Below, one piece after another: positions 52,280-62,015 of a stretch of 64,000 nt of DNA (its first letter is position 1; every line of letters starts with the position of its first letter). A program made the position numbers and the translations under genes. Location: contig JBAXQM010000007.1 of NCBI GenBank assembly GCA_037131735.1, forward strand, positions 1 through 64,000. Reading direction: 5' to 3'. Below the pieces are notes generated by a model. It made no database searches and had not been told where the DNA came from. It worked only from the letters and a program-made list of their open reading frames with translations. The DNA comes from CAIUPE01 sp037131735. Lineage in GTDB: Bacteria; Pseudomonadota; Alphaproteobacteria; Rhizobiales; Beijerinckiaceae.

Positions 52280-52307
52280 AATCCCTGCCTGCCGGTAAGG
52301 GGCGGGG

Positions 52308-52383
52308 TGGTGAGCGCGCCGGGATTCGAACCCGGGACCTACTGATTAAAAGTCAGTTGCTCTACCGGCTGAGCTACGCGCTC
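52308..52383 (-). tRNA. tRNA-Lys (anticodon UUU)
   Basis: The acceptor GAGCGCG pairs with CGCGCTC. The anticodon arm ACTGA/TCAGT has loop CTTTTAA with anticodon TTT (complement of 52348-52350). The T arm carries GGTTCGAATCC, and the 3' ACCA is encoded. Confidence 0.96.
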
Positions 52384-52551
52384 TTAACGCGTGCCCTGCC
52401 TAAAGGGTGGGGGAAGGCCGGTCAATAGGCGAAACCGCCGCATCAAGGCCTTAAATGCCGCGCACTCATATTGTATTCATCGATTTCCACTAGAGATCGG
52501 GAGGGTCGGCCTCCCGAATCGGTGGGCGGGTAACAAGGACGGTCGGAAAAA

Positions 52552-53925
52552 ATGCAGGCTACGGGATCTGAGCGGCGGTGCCTCGCGGTTGTATTGGCAG
52601 CAGGTGAAGGAACGAGGATGAAATCCTCCCGTCCCAAAGTGCTCCATGAAATCGCTGGGCGTTCCATGCTCGGTCATATTCTTGCGACCATTCAGGATGC
52701 GGGCATCGCAGATGTCGCAGTCGTTGTCGGCCCAGCGCGTCCGGATGTGGAGGCTGAGGCGCGCGCCCTTTCGCCTCGCGCTTCAATTTTCGTCCAGACC
52801 GAACGCCTGGGAACGGCGCACGCCGTTCTTGCCGCGCGCGACGCGTTGGCGCGCGGCTATCACGACATCATCGTTCTCTTTGCCGATACACCTCTGCTTG
52901 AGACTGAGACGCTCATTGCGATGCGGCGGCGGCTTGAGGCGGGCAATGCTGTTGTCGCACTCGGTTTTGAAGCGATTGATCCAACGGGCTATGGCCGCCT
53001 CGTTACTGACGGAACAATGCTCAATGCTATTTGCGAACATAAGGATGCGTCCGAGTCCGAGCGCGCGATACGGTTGTGTAATTCTGGGTTGATGGCGATT
53101 GATGGTACGCTTGCGCTTTCGCTCCTTGATGCTGTTGATCAAAACAATGCGCAAAAAGAATTTTATTTAACCGATATTGTCGGCCTTGCACGCAAGCGTG
53201 AGTTATCGACGAGTTTTGCGCTCGCGCCCGAAGATGAAGTGATGGGTGTGAATGATCGTGTTCAGTTGGCAAAAGCCGGAGCGCTGATGCAGAATCGCTT
53301 GCGTCGCAAAGCGATGCTGAATGGCACGACATTGCAAGCGCCCGAAACTGTTCATATGAGTTATGATACGGTGATTGGCCGCGATGTTGAAGTCGAGCCT
53401 TATGTTTATTTTGGTCCGCGTGTGACGGTTGCTGATCATGTCGTCATTCATGCGTTTAGTCATCTCGAAGATACTGTAATCGAGAGCAAAGCCTCACTCG
53501 GACCATTCGCGCGTACGCGCCCAGGTTCACATGTGGGGGCTGGCGCGAAGATTGGTAATTTTGTCGAACTCAAAAAGGCAAAAATCGGTGCAGGCGCGAA
53601 AGTTAGTCATTTGAGTTATATTGGTGATGCTGATGTGGGGCGCGATGCCAATATTGGTGCTGGCACGATCACCTGTAATTATGACGGATTTTTCAAATAT
53701 AAAACGACGATCGGTGTGGGTGCTTTTATAGGCGCTAACTCGTCGCTCGTCGCGCCCATCACAATTGGCGATGGTGCTTATGTCGGCTCAGGGTCTGTGA
53801 TCACCAAAGATGTGGCGCCGGATCAATTGGCGGTGGCGCGTGGCAAACAATTGGCAAAAGATGGCTGGGGCGCAAGTTTCCGCGCTGCGAGCGAAGCCAA
53901 AAAGAAAGCCAAGGATCAGAAATAA
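52552..53925 (+). CDS. glmU: bifunctional UDP-GlcNAc pyrophosphorylase / GlcN-1-P acetyltransferase
   Basis: GlmU makes UDP-GlcNAc for peptidoglycan and LPS. The N-terminal uridyltransferase domain has LAAGEGTRMKSSRPKVLH at 15-32. The C-terminal left-handed beta-helix acetyltransferase domain shows repeated hexapeptides (for example KIGAGAKVSHLSYIGDADVG and NIGAGTITCNYDGFFKYKT, with catalytic His in SHLSYIG). Length 457 is normal. It is followed by glmS after 108 bases, and the pair covers fructose-6-phosphate to UDP-GlcNAc together with GlmM. Confidence 0.96.
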   Translation: MQATGSERRCLAVVLAAGEGTRMKSSRPKVLHEIAGRSMLGHILATIQDAGIADVAVVVGPARPDVEAEARALSPRASIFVQTERLGTAHAVLAARDALARGYHDIIVLFADTPLLETETLIAMRRRLEAGNAVVALGFEAIDPTGYGRLVTDGTMLNAICEHKDASESERAIRLCNSGLMAIDGTLALSLLDAVDQNNAQKEFYLTDIVGLARKRELSTSFALAPEDEVMGVNDRVQLAKAGALMQNRLRRKAMLNGTTLQAPETVHMSYDTVIGRDVEVEPYVYFGPRVTVADHVVIHAFSHLEDTVIESKASLGPFARTRPGSHVGAGAKIGNFVELKKAKIGAGAKVSHLSYIGDADVGRDANIGAGTITCNYDGFFKYKTTIGVGAFIGANSSLVAPITIGDGAYVGSGSVITKDVAPDQLAVARGKQLAKDGWGASFRAASEAKKKAKDQK

Positions 53926-54033
53926 ACATTCGTTTGGGATCTCTTATCGTTACGATTTGAAACCCAATGTGTTTTGAAAATTTTCGATCTGGTCGTTAGG
54001 TAAGCGGCAGATCATTTAGGGATGTCACTGAAG

Positions 54034-55863
54034 ATGTGCGGAATTGTTGGCATATTGTCTACCGAGCCTGCGGCGGCGCAAGCCATTGAGGCGTTAAAGC
54101 GGCTCGAATATCGCGGTTACGATTCTTCAGGCGTCGCATCTTTATCGAGCGATGGTCGTATCGAGCGTTTGCGCGCCGAAGGTAAACTCAAAAATCTTGC
54201 GGCAAAATTGGCTTCGCATCCGCTTTCCGGTCACCTTGCAATTGGCCATACACGCTGGGCCACTCATGGTCGTCCGACCGAAGATAACGCCCATCCCCAT
54301 GCAACAGATCGCGTTGCTGTTGTGCATAATGGCATCATTGAAAATTTCCGCGAATTGCGTGCCGAGCTTGAAACTGAGGGTGTTAAATTTTCGAGCGAGA
54401 CGGATACGGAAGCTGTGGTTCATCTCGTTGATCGCGCGTTGCGTAAAACGAATGACCCGACTAGGGCGATTGCTGAAGTTTTGCCTAAACTCAAAGGGGC
54501 CTTTGCCTTAGGGTTTGTGTTTTCGGGTCATGACAATCTTCTGATTGGTGCACGGCAAGGCGCACCTTTGGCGATTGGTTATGGTGAAGGCGAAATGTAT
54601 CTCGGCTCTGATGCCTTGGCTCTGGCGCCTTTCACCGATACCGTCACCTATCTCGAAGAAGGCGATTGGGTTGTGCTCTCGCGTGAAGGTGCAGAGTTTC
54701 ATGATCTGACCAATGCGGTGGTCAAACGCGCGAAGCAAAAAAGCGGCGCGGGCGCCTATCTCGTTGATAAGGGCAATCATCGTCATTTCATGGCAAAAGA
54801 AATTGCCGAACAGCCTGAAGTGGTCGGTCGTACGCTCGCGCATTATCTTGATATGAATGCCGGTAAAGTGAGACTGCCTGTCGAACTACCATTCGACTGG
54901 AAGGCGCTTAATCGCATCACGATCACGGCATGCGGCACCGCAAGTTATGCGGGCCATGTTGCCAAATATTGGTTTGAGCAATTGGCGCGTATTCCGGTTG
55001 AAGTCGATGTCGCGTCCGAATTCCGTTATCGTGAAGCGCCTCTGTCTGAAGGTGGTTTGGCGATTTTCATTTCGCAGTCGGGTGAAACCGCTGATACGCT
55101 TGCGGGCCTTCGTTATGCGAAATCGCAGGGGCAATCGATTTTATCGGTTGTGAATGTGCCGACGTCTTCGATCGCGCGTGAAAGTGATGTGGTGATCCCG
55201 ACCCTTGCGGGTCCGGAAATTGGTGTGGCCTCCACGAAAGCGTTTACCTGTCAATTAACGGCATTGGCGTGTTTAGCAATTGCAGCAGGCCGCGCGCGCG
55301 GCACATTGTCGGAAGCCGACGAACAGGCCTTTGTAAGCGATCTTGTCGCCATTCCTGCTCTTATGGTTGAGGCTTTGAAGAGCGAAGCGCATATCGAACA
55401 TGTCGCGCATGATATGGCGAAGGCGAAAGATGTTCTCTATCTCGGTCGCGGAACGAGTTATCCTTTGGCGCTAGAAGGCGCTCTTAAACTCAAAGAAATT
55501 TCCTATATTCATGCCGAAGCCTATGCGGCGGGTGAATTGAAGCATGGACCGATTGCGCTCATTGATGAAACATTGCCGGTGATCGTCATCGCGCCGCATG
55601 ATTCAATATATGAGAAGACGGTGTCCAATATGCAGGAAGTGGCGGCGCGAGGGGGGCGGATCATTCTGATCTCTGATCGCGAAGGGCTTCATGCTGCGGG
55701 GTTGAAACCGGTCGCGGGTATCGAAATGCCGAAAATGAATCCGCGTTTCGCGCCGATTGTCTATTCGGTTCCGGTGCAGTTGCTCGCTTATCATGCTGCG
55801 GTTGCGCTTGGTAAGGATGTGGATCAACCGCGCAATCTCGCGAAATCTGTTACGGTCGAGTGA
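54034..55863 (+). CDS. glmS: glutamine-fructose-6-phosphate aminotransferase
   Basis: GlmS makes glucosamine-6-phosphate from fructose-6-phosphate and glutamine. It is an Ntn-type amidotransferase whose N-terminal Cys, exposed by removal of Met, is the nucleophile. The start must therefore be the ATG at 54034 (MCGIVGILST) and not the ATG four codons upstream at 54022. The glutaminase domain has HTRWATHGRPTEDNAHPH. Two SIS domains follow (ISQSGETADTLAGLRYAKSQ and LGRGTSYPLALEGALKLKE), ending KSVTVE. Length 609 is standard. I see no glmS ribozyme in the short leader. Confidence 0.96.
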   Translation: MCGIVGILSTEPAAAQAIEALKRLEYRGYDSSGVASLSSDGRIERLRAEGKLKNLAAKLASHPLSGHLAIGHTRWATHGRPTEDNAHPHATDRVAVVHNGIIENFRELRAELETEGVKFSSETDTEAVVHLVDRALRKTNDPTRAIAEVLPKLKGAFALGFVFSGHDNLLIGARQGAPLAIGYGEGEMYLGSDALALAPFTDTVTYLEEGDWVVLSREGAEFHDLTNAVVKRAKQKSGAGAYLVDKGNHRHFMAKEIAEQPEVVGRTLAHYLDMNAGKVRLPVELPFDWKALNRITITACGTASYAGHVAKYWFEQLARIPVEVDVASEFRYREAPLSEGGLAIFISQSGETADTLAGLRYAKSQGQSILSVVNVPTSSIARESDVVIPTLAGPEIGVASTKAFTCQLTALACLAIAAGRARGTLSEADEQAFVSDLVAIPALMVEALKSEAHIEHVAHDMAKAKDVLYLGRGTSYPLALEGALKLKEISYIHAEAYAAGELKHGPIALIDETLPVIVIAPHDSIYEKTVSNMQEVAARGGRIILISDREGLHAAGLKPVAGIEMPKMNPRFAPIVYSVPVQLLAYHAAVALGKDVDQPRNLAKSVTVE

Positions 55864-55903
55864 GCCTCTTCCGTTTCGAGCAGAAGCGCGCTACATTTTT
55901 GAA

Positions 55904-56644
55904 ATGAGCTCTCAGCCGCACTCACCTGAACATTCACCAACACCGGGTTCCTTTGATCCAGTTGCGGCTGTTCGTCCAACGCTTGGCCAAAAAATTCGCG
56001 GCTATTTCCTTACGGGTATTATTGTTGCTGGGCCTTTGGCGGTCACAGTTTACATCACGACGTGGATCATCGGCTTGATTGATTCATGGTTTAAGCCGCT
56101 TATCCCCTCAGGCATGTTTCCGGAATGGATGACGCCTTACAATCTTCCGGGTCTCGGACTGATCATCGCCTTCGTGAGCCTTACGCTTCTTGGTTTTCTC
56201 ACGGCTAATCTTGTGGGACGTTGGCTTATCGGTTTTGGTGAAACTTTATTGGGACGCATGCCTGTGGTGCGCGGGCTCTATAAGGGTGTCAAACAAGTTT
56301 TTGAAACGATCTTCTCGCAGCAGGGCACGAGTTTCAGAAAAGTCGGGTTAATTGAATATCCGGGCAAAGGTCTTTGGTCTTTGGTATTTCTTTCAACAGC
56401 GCCCGAAGGTGAAATACGTTCGGCGTTGCCGGGCGTTGACGACTATGTGTCGGTCTTCTTGCCTTGCACGCCCAATCCGACAACAGGCTTCTTTGTTTAT
56501 GTGAAGCGCAAAGACGTTATCGATTTATCGATTTCGATTGATGAGGGTGCGAAGCTCATTATGTCGGCAGGACTTATTCAACCTGCGTCTGCAGCGTCGC
56601 CTGTTCGTCTGGCAAATCCTTCTAACCTGCCCCCACAAGCCTGA
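55904..56644 (+). CDS. DUF502 membrane protein
   Basis: This is an inner-membrane protein of the DUF502 family, function unknown. The 246-residue product has a Pro/Ser-rich N terminus of about 28 residues and two strong membrane helices (about 35-58 and 88-108). A soluble C domain follows with the family marks MPVVRGLYKGVKQVFETIF and LPCTPNPTTGFFVYVKRKD. The start at 55904 gives normal length, and the frame opens earlier inside glmS. Its 3' end overlaps convergent recG by 23 bases. The glmS-DUF502-recG order recurs in related genomes as I recall. Confidence 0.85.
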   Translation: MSSQPHSPEHSPTPGSFDPVAAVRPTLGQKIRGYFLTGIIVAGPLAVTVYITTWIIGLIDSWFKPLIPSGMFPEWMTPYNLPGLGLIIAFVSLTLLGFLTANLVGRWLIGFGETLLGRMPVVRGLYKGVKQVFETIFSQQGTSFRKVGLIEYPGKGLWSLVFLSTAPEGEIRSALPGVDDYVSVFLPCTPNPTTGFFVYVKRKDVIDLSISIDEGAKLIMSAGLIQPASAASPVRLANPSNLPPQA

Positions 56645-58721
56645 TCGCTTCATCACGCTCAAAGAGATAAAGCAGTGTACGCACGGCTTCGCCGCGCGGG
56701 GATTGCAGCGCGGAGTCTTTTGCAAGCAACGCCTTGGCATCATCGCGGGCGATCGACAAAAGCGCGCTGTGGCGGGTAGGGACCGTTAAACGGAAACCGG
56801 GCATTCCGGATTGGCGCGTGCCGAGTACGTCACCTTCACCGCGCAATTTCAAATCTTCTTCGGCGATTTCAAAACCGTCTTCTGTTTTGCGCATTGTATC
56901 AATACGCGCGCGACCGATTTCTCCGAGAGGGCCATAAAGCAACACGCAGGATGAGCGTTCAGCACCGCGACCGACGCGGCCGCGCAATTGATGAAGCTGC
57001 GCCAAACCAAAGCGTTCAGCATGTTCGATGATCATGATCGTGGCATCGGGCACATCGACACCTACTTCGATCACTGTGGTCGAAACAAGAATACGCGTGC
57101 GGCCTGACGCGAAATCCGCCATCGCGCGATCTTTGTCTGCGCCTTTCATCTTGCCATGAATGAGTCCAACCTTATCATCATAAATTGCCCGCAGGGTTTG
57201 AGCGCGCTCTTCGACGGCGGCGAGATCAAGATTTTCGGATTCATCAACGAGGGGACAAACCCAGTAAATGCCACGACCTTCACTCAAAGGCCGTTTAAGG
57301 CTTTCAACAATCTCGTCGATCCGCTCAAGCGGTAAGGCGCGTGTATCAATGGGTTTGCGGCCGGCAGGTTTTTCCCGAATGAGGGACACATCCATATCGC
57401 CAAAATATGTGAGCACCAGCGTGCGCGGTATCGGCGTGGCGGTCATCACGAGCATATCGACCGCATCACCTTTATGCGCGAGCGCCAATCTTTGATGCAC
57501 ACCAAAGCGATGTTGCTCATCGATCACCGCAAGGCCGAGCTTTTTAAATGAAACCGCTTCTTGAAAGAGCGCATGTGTGCCAATCGCCAAATGGGTTGAT
57601 CCCTCTGCGAGGCCGGACAAGGCTTGTGTTCTTGCCGCACCTTTTTCGCGCCCTGTGAGTAGCGTCATGGAGAGGCCGATGGACTCTGCAAGCGGCTTCA
57701 ACCGCTCATAATGTTGGAGGGCGAGAATTTCGGTGGGCGCCATCAATGCCGATTGCCATCCTGCCTCAGCCGCCATCACCATGGAGAGAAAGGCAACGAT
57801 GGTTTTGCCCGATCCCACATCACCTTGGAGCAGCCGCAACATGCGTTCATGTGAAGCGAGATCTTGATTGATTTCTGCAAGCGCATCACTTTGCGCTTTT
57901 GTTAGCGAAAAGGGCAGGGCAGCGAGTGCGGCTTTTACGAGATGTCCATCGCCGGACCGCGCTGTGCCTGCTTCTTTCTTCATTTGCTGCCGCATTAAAA
58001 GCAGCGCAAGTTGTCCCGCAAAGAGCTCGTCATAGGCTAATCGCAAACGCGCAGGAGCCTCAGGCGCGAGATTGTCTTTTGCCTTAGGACTATGAAGGCT
58101 TTTCAAAGCCTCTGCGAATGAAGGCCATTCTTCGCGTTTTACGAGAAGCGGATCAATCCATTCCGGTATTTCGGGAAGTTTTGCTAAAGCCGCTTGCGCG
58201 GCCTTATGCAGAATGCGCAGATAAAGACCGGCTGTTAATCCATAAACGGGTTCATAGGGCGGAAGCTTCGCATAGGCTTCTGCATCTAGTACGCGATCAG
58301 GATGGGTCATCTGGCGATGACCATCAAAGAGTTCTATTTTACCTGATACAAAGCGTATTGATCCGACAGGTAACATCGAGTCAATGCGCGCGCGTTGGGC
58401 GTTGAAAAACACAAGCGCCATATCACCCGTCTCGTCTTCAACAAAAACACGATAAGGCACACGCGCGCGACCGGGAGGCGAAGGCTTATGGGCGAGCACA
58501 CGGATTTCAAACGTGCCAGATTGTCCAGCAACCGAGTCAGATAGTCGTCCGCTCAACCGACGATCAACGGCGTCATGCGGCAAATGAAGAAGAATATCGA
58601 TCAGACGCGCCTCGCTTCCTTGCGGCGCAAGCAAGCGATCAAAGAGCGGCGCGAGTTTCGGGCCAATTCCTTGTAAAGAGCGGATCGGTGCAAAGAGCGG
58701 ATTGAGGATTGTGGGGCGCAT
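56622..58721 (-). CDS. recG: ATP-dependent DNA helicase RecG
   Basis: RecG remodels stalled forks and Holliday junctions. The 699-residue protein has the N-terminal wedge/OB domain (about 60-140). The helicase domains show Walker A GDVGSGKT at 300-307, DEQH at 401-404 and motif VI-like QLRGRVGRG. Length is normal. It starts two bases after the stop of the upstream molybdopterin oxidoreductase gene, so the two may share a transcript. It overlaps the DUF502 gene tail to tail. Confidence 0.95.
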   Translation of the reverse strand: MRPTILNPLFAPIRSLQGIGPKLAPLFDRLLAPQGSEARLIDILLHLPHDAVDRRLSGRLSDSVAGQSGTFEIRVLAHKPSPPGRARVPYRVFVEDETGDMALVFFNAQRARIDSMLPVGSIRFVSGKIELFDGHRQMTHPDRVLDAEAYAKLPPYEPVYGLTAGLYLRILHKAAQAALAKLPEIPEWIDPLLVKREEWPSFAEALKSLHSPKAKDNLAPEAPARLRLAYDELFAGQLALLLMRQQMKKEAGTARSGDGHLVKAALAALPFSLTKAQSDALAEINQDLASHERMLRLLQGDVGSGKTIVAFLSMVMAAEAGWQSALMAPTEILALQHYERLKPLAESIGLSMTLLTGREKGAARTQALSGLAEGSTHLAIGTHALFQEAVSFKKLGLAVIDEQHRFGVHQRLALAHKGDAVDMLVMTATPIPRTLVLTYFGDMDVSLIREKPAGRKPIDTRALPLERIDEIVESLKRPLSEGRGIYWVCPLVDESENLDLAAVEERAQTLRAIYDDKVGLIHGKMKGADKDRAMADFASGRTRILVSTTVIEVGVDVPDATIMIIEHAERFGLAQLHQLRGRVGRGAERSSCVLLYGPLGEIGRARIDTMRKTEDGFEIAEEDLKLRGEGDVLGTRQSGMPGFRLTVPTRHSALLSIARDDAKALLAKDSALQSPRGEAVRTLLYLFERDEAIRLVGAG

Positions 58722-58723
58722 GA

Positions 58724-60811
58724 TTAAACGGGTGCAATCGCCACACGGTTATCGTGAAACGCCGCGCCACCGAAAGGAGCTGGTGAGTCAGCGCCCGTAA
58801 GAGTGTTTATGCCTTTACCATCAATATAGGCCGTGTTCGGCCAAATTGATTCAGCGACCAAAACGCCGCGTTTTATCCCGTCAAAATATTTTGCTTTCAA
58901 CGTAACAGTGCCGCGCTCATTGGTGAGCGTGACGCGCGCGCCGTCTTTGATCGCGTGAGTGTGGGCATCATCCGGATGAATAAGAACTGTGGGCTCACCT
59001 TCTCGTTCGCGTGATGTCTTCGTCTCAGTGAAAGTTGAATTGAGATAGTTGCGCGCGGGGCTTGTTGCGAGGCGGAACGGATAGGCGCTTGTCGCATCTT
59101 CAATAACGGCCCAATGATCGGGAAGGTGGGGCATATCATTAATAGGCCCCATCGCCTGACCACCGGCGAAGGGCACGCGCGACCAGTCGGGCGCGAAACG
59201 ATATCTCCCATCTTTCCACGCAAAGCCTTTGCGGAAATGCGCATCGTCAAACGTAGGCTGTGCGTCGATATAGCCTTTCTCTTCTAGCTCTTCGAGCGTG
59301 CCCCAATTTGAATTTTGCAGAGTCCAATCGATGAGTTCGCGATCACTCATCGCAAAACCGGGATGATCAGCACCCACGCGTTTTGCCAAATCGCAGATCA
59401 CTTCATGATTGGAGCGGCATTCGCCGGGCGGATCAATGAGTTTGGGACCGAGCCCGATATATTGATGACCGCCGCCTTGATAAAGATCGTGGTGCTCCGT
59501 GAACATCGTCGCAGGGAGAAGAATATCGGCGTAACGCGCCGTATCAGTCATGAATTGCTCATGCACGACCGTGAATAAATCTTCGCGTGAAAAGCCTTCA
59601 ATGACTTTTGTTTGTTCCGGCGCAACAGAAACGGGATTGGTGCTTTGAATGAAAAGCGCCTTGATCGGTGCGCCGTCCTTTAAAGCCTCTGCATCACCTG
59701 TAAGGACACGACCGATTTTTGATTGATCGAGTTTGCGTATGCCGGGCTTTGCAACATCAAGCCCTTCTATCATGCTTTTGCGCCAATGATAGATGGCACC
59801 ATTATTATGAAAGGCCCCACCGCCTTCATGGGCCCATGCGCCAGTAACAGACGCGATCGATGTTGCCGCATGCATATTCACTGCGCCATTGCGCTGACGA
59901 GAAAAGCCATAGCCCAAACGAAAATATGTTTTCTTATGTGTGCCGACGAGCTTCGCGAAGGTTTCGATTTCTTCGACGCTGAGACCTGTGATTGATGCCG
60001 CCCATGCGGGCGTACGTGTGTTCAAATGCGCTTCGAGTTGATCGGGGCAATCCGTATGGGCCGCCAAAAATTCGCGATCGGCTAAACCATCGCGGAAAAG
60101 CACATGCATTACCGCGCAAGCGAGCGCGCCATCTGTTCCCGGCTTAACGATTAAAGCGAGATCCGCTTGATCAAGGGTGGGTGTGCGATAGATATCAATC
60201 GCAACAATTTTTGCACCACGTTCTTTGCGGGCGCGCACTGCATGCGTCATTACATTGACTTGCGTGGCAACCGCATTGGTTCCCCAAATCACGACGCAAT
60301 CAGCTTTCGCCATTTCACGCGGATCCGGGCCTTGAAGTTTTCCTGTTCCCGCAATGTAGCCGGGCCATGCGAGATTGATGCAGATCGACGAATAAAATCC
60401 GCAATAGGATTTCGCATTGCGCAACCGGTTTATGCCATCGCGATGCACAAGCCCCATCGTGCCCGCATAGTAATAGGGCCAGATTGTATCGGCCCCAAAA
60501 GTTTTCTCGATGTCGAGAAAGCGCGAAGCAATCTCGCTCGTCGCCTCTTCCCATGAGATGCGTGTGAATTGGCCCGAACCCTTCGGGCCGACACGCTTCA
60601 TCGGAAAGTGCAAACGATCGGGATGATGATTGCGCTCGGCATAACGCGCGACCTTCGCGCAGATTACACCGGCCGTGTAGCTCTGCTCTTCTGATCCATA
60701 GACGCGGCCAATGCGATCAGGCCCCGCGACTTCCACCTCAAGCGCGCAAGCTGAAGGGCAATCATGCGGACAAACGGAACGACGGCGCGGGAGGGACGTA
60801 GGAGCATTCAT
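58724..60811 (-). CDS. molybdopterin oxidoreductase, 4Fe-4S type (substrate unknown)
   Basis: This is a DMSO-reductase-superfamily catalytic subunit of 695 residues. A 4Fe-4S cluster is held by Cys14, Cys18, Cys22 and Cys51 (CPHDCPSAC, then GVICAK). Cofactor-binding segments include ADCVVIWGTNAVATQ, NPVSVAPEQ and the C-terminal dinucleotide-binding domain with LATSPARNYLNSTF. The molybdenum ligand may be Cys144 in YSSICINLAWPGY, but this is inference. There is no twin-arginine signal (MNAPTSLPRRRSV lacks a hydrophobic core), so it is probably cytoplasmic. No electron-transfer subunit is adjacent. Start at the ATG at 60811; an in-frame start at 60847 adds 12 residues. MobA and MobB at 50 kb could supply its MGD cofactor. 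Confidence 0.87.
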   Translation of the reverse strand: MNAPTSLPRRRSVCPHDCPSACALEVEVAGPDRIGRVYGSEEQSYTAGVICAKVARYAERNHHPDRLHFPMKRVGPKGSGQFTRISWEEATSEIASRFLDIEKTFGADTIWPYYYAGTMGLVHRDGINRLRNAKSYCGFYSSICINLAWPGYIAGTGKLQGPDPREMAKADCVVIWGTNAVATQVNVMTHAVRARKERGAKIVAIDIYRTPTLDQADLALIVKPGTDGALACAVMHVLFRDGLADREFLAAHTDCPDQLEAHLNTRTPAWAASITGLSVEEIETFAKLVGTHKKTYFRLGYGFSRQRNGAVNMHAATSIASVTGAWAHEGGGAFHNNGAIYHWRKSMIEGLDVAKPGIRKLDQSKIGRVLTGDAEALKDGAPIKALFIQSTNPVSVAPEQTKVIEGFSREDLFTVVHEQFMTDTARYADILLPATMFTEHHDLYQGGGHQYIGLGPKLIDPPGECRSNHEVICDLAKRVGADHPGFAMSDRELIDWTLQNSNWGTLEELEEKGYIDAQPTFDDAHFRKGFAWKDGRYRFAPDWSRVPFAGGQAMGPINDMPHLPDHWAVIEDATSAYPFRLATSPARNYLNSTFTETKTSREREGEPTVLIHPDDAHTHAIKDGARVTLTNERGTVTLKAKYFDGIKRGVLVAESIWPNTAYIDGKGINTLTGADSPAPFGGAAFHDNRVAIAPV

Positions 60812-60868
60812 GGTGTGAAGTCTAAGGACTTGGGCGCGGCTTCGCAATCAACGCGCGGGCTCTCCAAC

Positions 60869-60897
60869 AAAAAAGCGGCCCCAGAGGAGCCGCTTTT
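60869..60897 (-). terminator. intrinsic terminator after ndk
   Basis: On the minus strand AAAAGCGGC pairs with GCCGCTTTT around a 9-base loop, and the T tract continues to six or more T. It lies 32 bases after the ndk stop and ahead of the molybdopterin oxidoreductase gene. Confidence 0.82.
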
Positions 60898-60928
60898 GGT
60901 AATCGATCAGGGAAAAGCGAAGCCGTGA

Positions 60929-61351
60929 TTAGCCGACGATTTCGTTGCCTGAGAAGAATTGCGCGATTTCGACGGCCGCCGTATCCGGCGCGTCCGAACC
61001 ATGAACGGTGTTTTCACCAACGGACTTCGCAAAGAGCTTACGGATCGTGCCTTCAGCGGCATTGGCGGGGTTCGTAGCGCCCATCACTTCGCGATATTTC
61101 GCGATGGCGCCTTCACCTTCGAGGACCTGCACAACAACGGGACCCGAGGTCATGAAATCGACGAGCTCGCCAAAGAAGGGGCGCTCTTTATGGACGGCGT
61201 AGAATGTGCCGGCCTGGTCGCGCGTCATGTGGATCCGCTTCTGGGCTACAATGCGCAGGCCAGCCTTTTCGATGACAGCATTGACGGCACCTGTGAGGTT
61301 ACGGGCGGTCGCGTCGGGTTTCAGAATGGAAAAAGTGCGCTCGAGCGCCAT
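60929..61351 (-). CDS. ndk: nucleoside diphosphate kinase
   Basis: Ndk balances NTP pools by moving phosphate through a phosphohistidine. The active His117 is in NTVHGSDAPDTA. Lys11 (FSILKPDA) and RVVVQVLEG-like beta-strand sequence (PVVVQVLEGE) fit the family. Length 140 is standard. It has its own terminator downstream, and 76 bases separate it from purN. Confidence 0.97.
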   Translation of the reverse strand: MALERTFSILKPDATARNLTGAVNAVIEKAGLRIVAQKRIHMTRDQAGTFYAVHKERPFFGELVDFMTSGPVVVQVLEGEGAIAKYREVMGATNPANAAEGTIRKLFAKSVGENTVHGSDAPDTAAVEIAQFFSGNEIVG

Positions 61352-61427
61352 GATGTAGATCCTTTGCCTTGAAATGAGGTGGGGGCTCTATAGCCGTGCG
61401 TCGCGCGATGGTCAAAGGGGGCGAGGG

Positions 61428-62015
61428 TCAATCAGGGGCAAGAATCTTGGCGACTTTCGAAAGCGCCTCCGGATAGAGCCGGTTTTCCGCAATGAGGACG
61501 CGGGCGCTCAAGCTCTCCTCCGTATCGCCGTCAAGAACGGGAACGATTGCTTGCGCGATGATGGGGCCCGCATCGAGCTCCGGCACAACAAAATGAACCG
61601 TGCAGCCGTGCTCTTTAGCACTGTCGGCAAGCGCCCTTTTATGCGTATCGAGGCCCCGATAGGCGGGCAGCAAAGAGGGATGAATATTCAATATCCGGCC
61701 TGTCCAGCGGGATACGAAATCCGCGGATAGCACACGCATGAATCCGGCCAGGCAAATCAACTCAATTTTTGCTTCATTCAATGCATGAGAAAGCTCTGCC
61801 TCAAACATTGATTTATTTGAATAATCTTTATGTGAAATAGCGAGCGATTTGATACCAGCAGCCGTTGCTGTTTCTAACCCCTTAGCGGTCGGAATATTCG
61901 AGATCACAAGGACAATCTCGGCAGGAAAAGACGGGTCACGCGCCGCTTCGATCAGCGCCGCCATATTCGTCCCGCGACCAGAAATGAGAATGGCCGTGCG
62001 GCGACGGGAGGTCAT
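61428..62015 (-). CDS. purN: phosphoribosylglycinamide formyltransferase
   Basis: PurN adds a formyl group from 10-formyltetrahydrofolate to GAR in purine synthesis. The catalytic residues are Asn110, His112 (ILNIHPSLLPAYRG) and Asp149 (ELDAGPIIAQ). The phosphate loop ISGRGTNM lies at 11-18. Length 195 is normal. Its ATG overlaps the purM stop (TGATG), coupling two neighbouring pathway steps. Confidence 0.95.
   Translation of the reverse strand: MTSRRRTAILISGRGTNMAALIEAARDPSFPAEIVLVISNIPTAKGLETATAAGIKSLAISHKDYSNKSMFEAELSHALNEAKIELICLAGFMRVLSADFVSRWTGRILNIHPSLLPAYRGLDTHKRALADSAKEHGCTVHFVVPELDAGPIIAQAIVPVLDGDTEESLSARVLIAENRLYPEALSKVAKILAPD

Noticed and set aside
53926..54033. glmS ribozyme or terminator between glmU and glmS
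   Set aside because: The gap is too short for a glmS ribozyme, which is known mainly from Firmicutes. Only weak, bulged pairing is visible.
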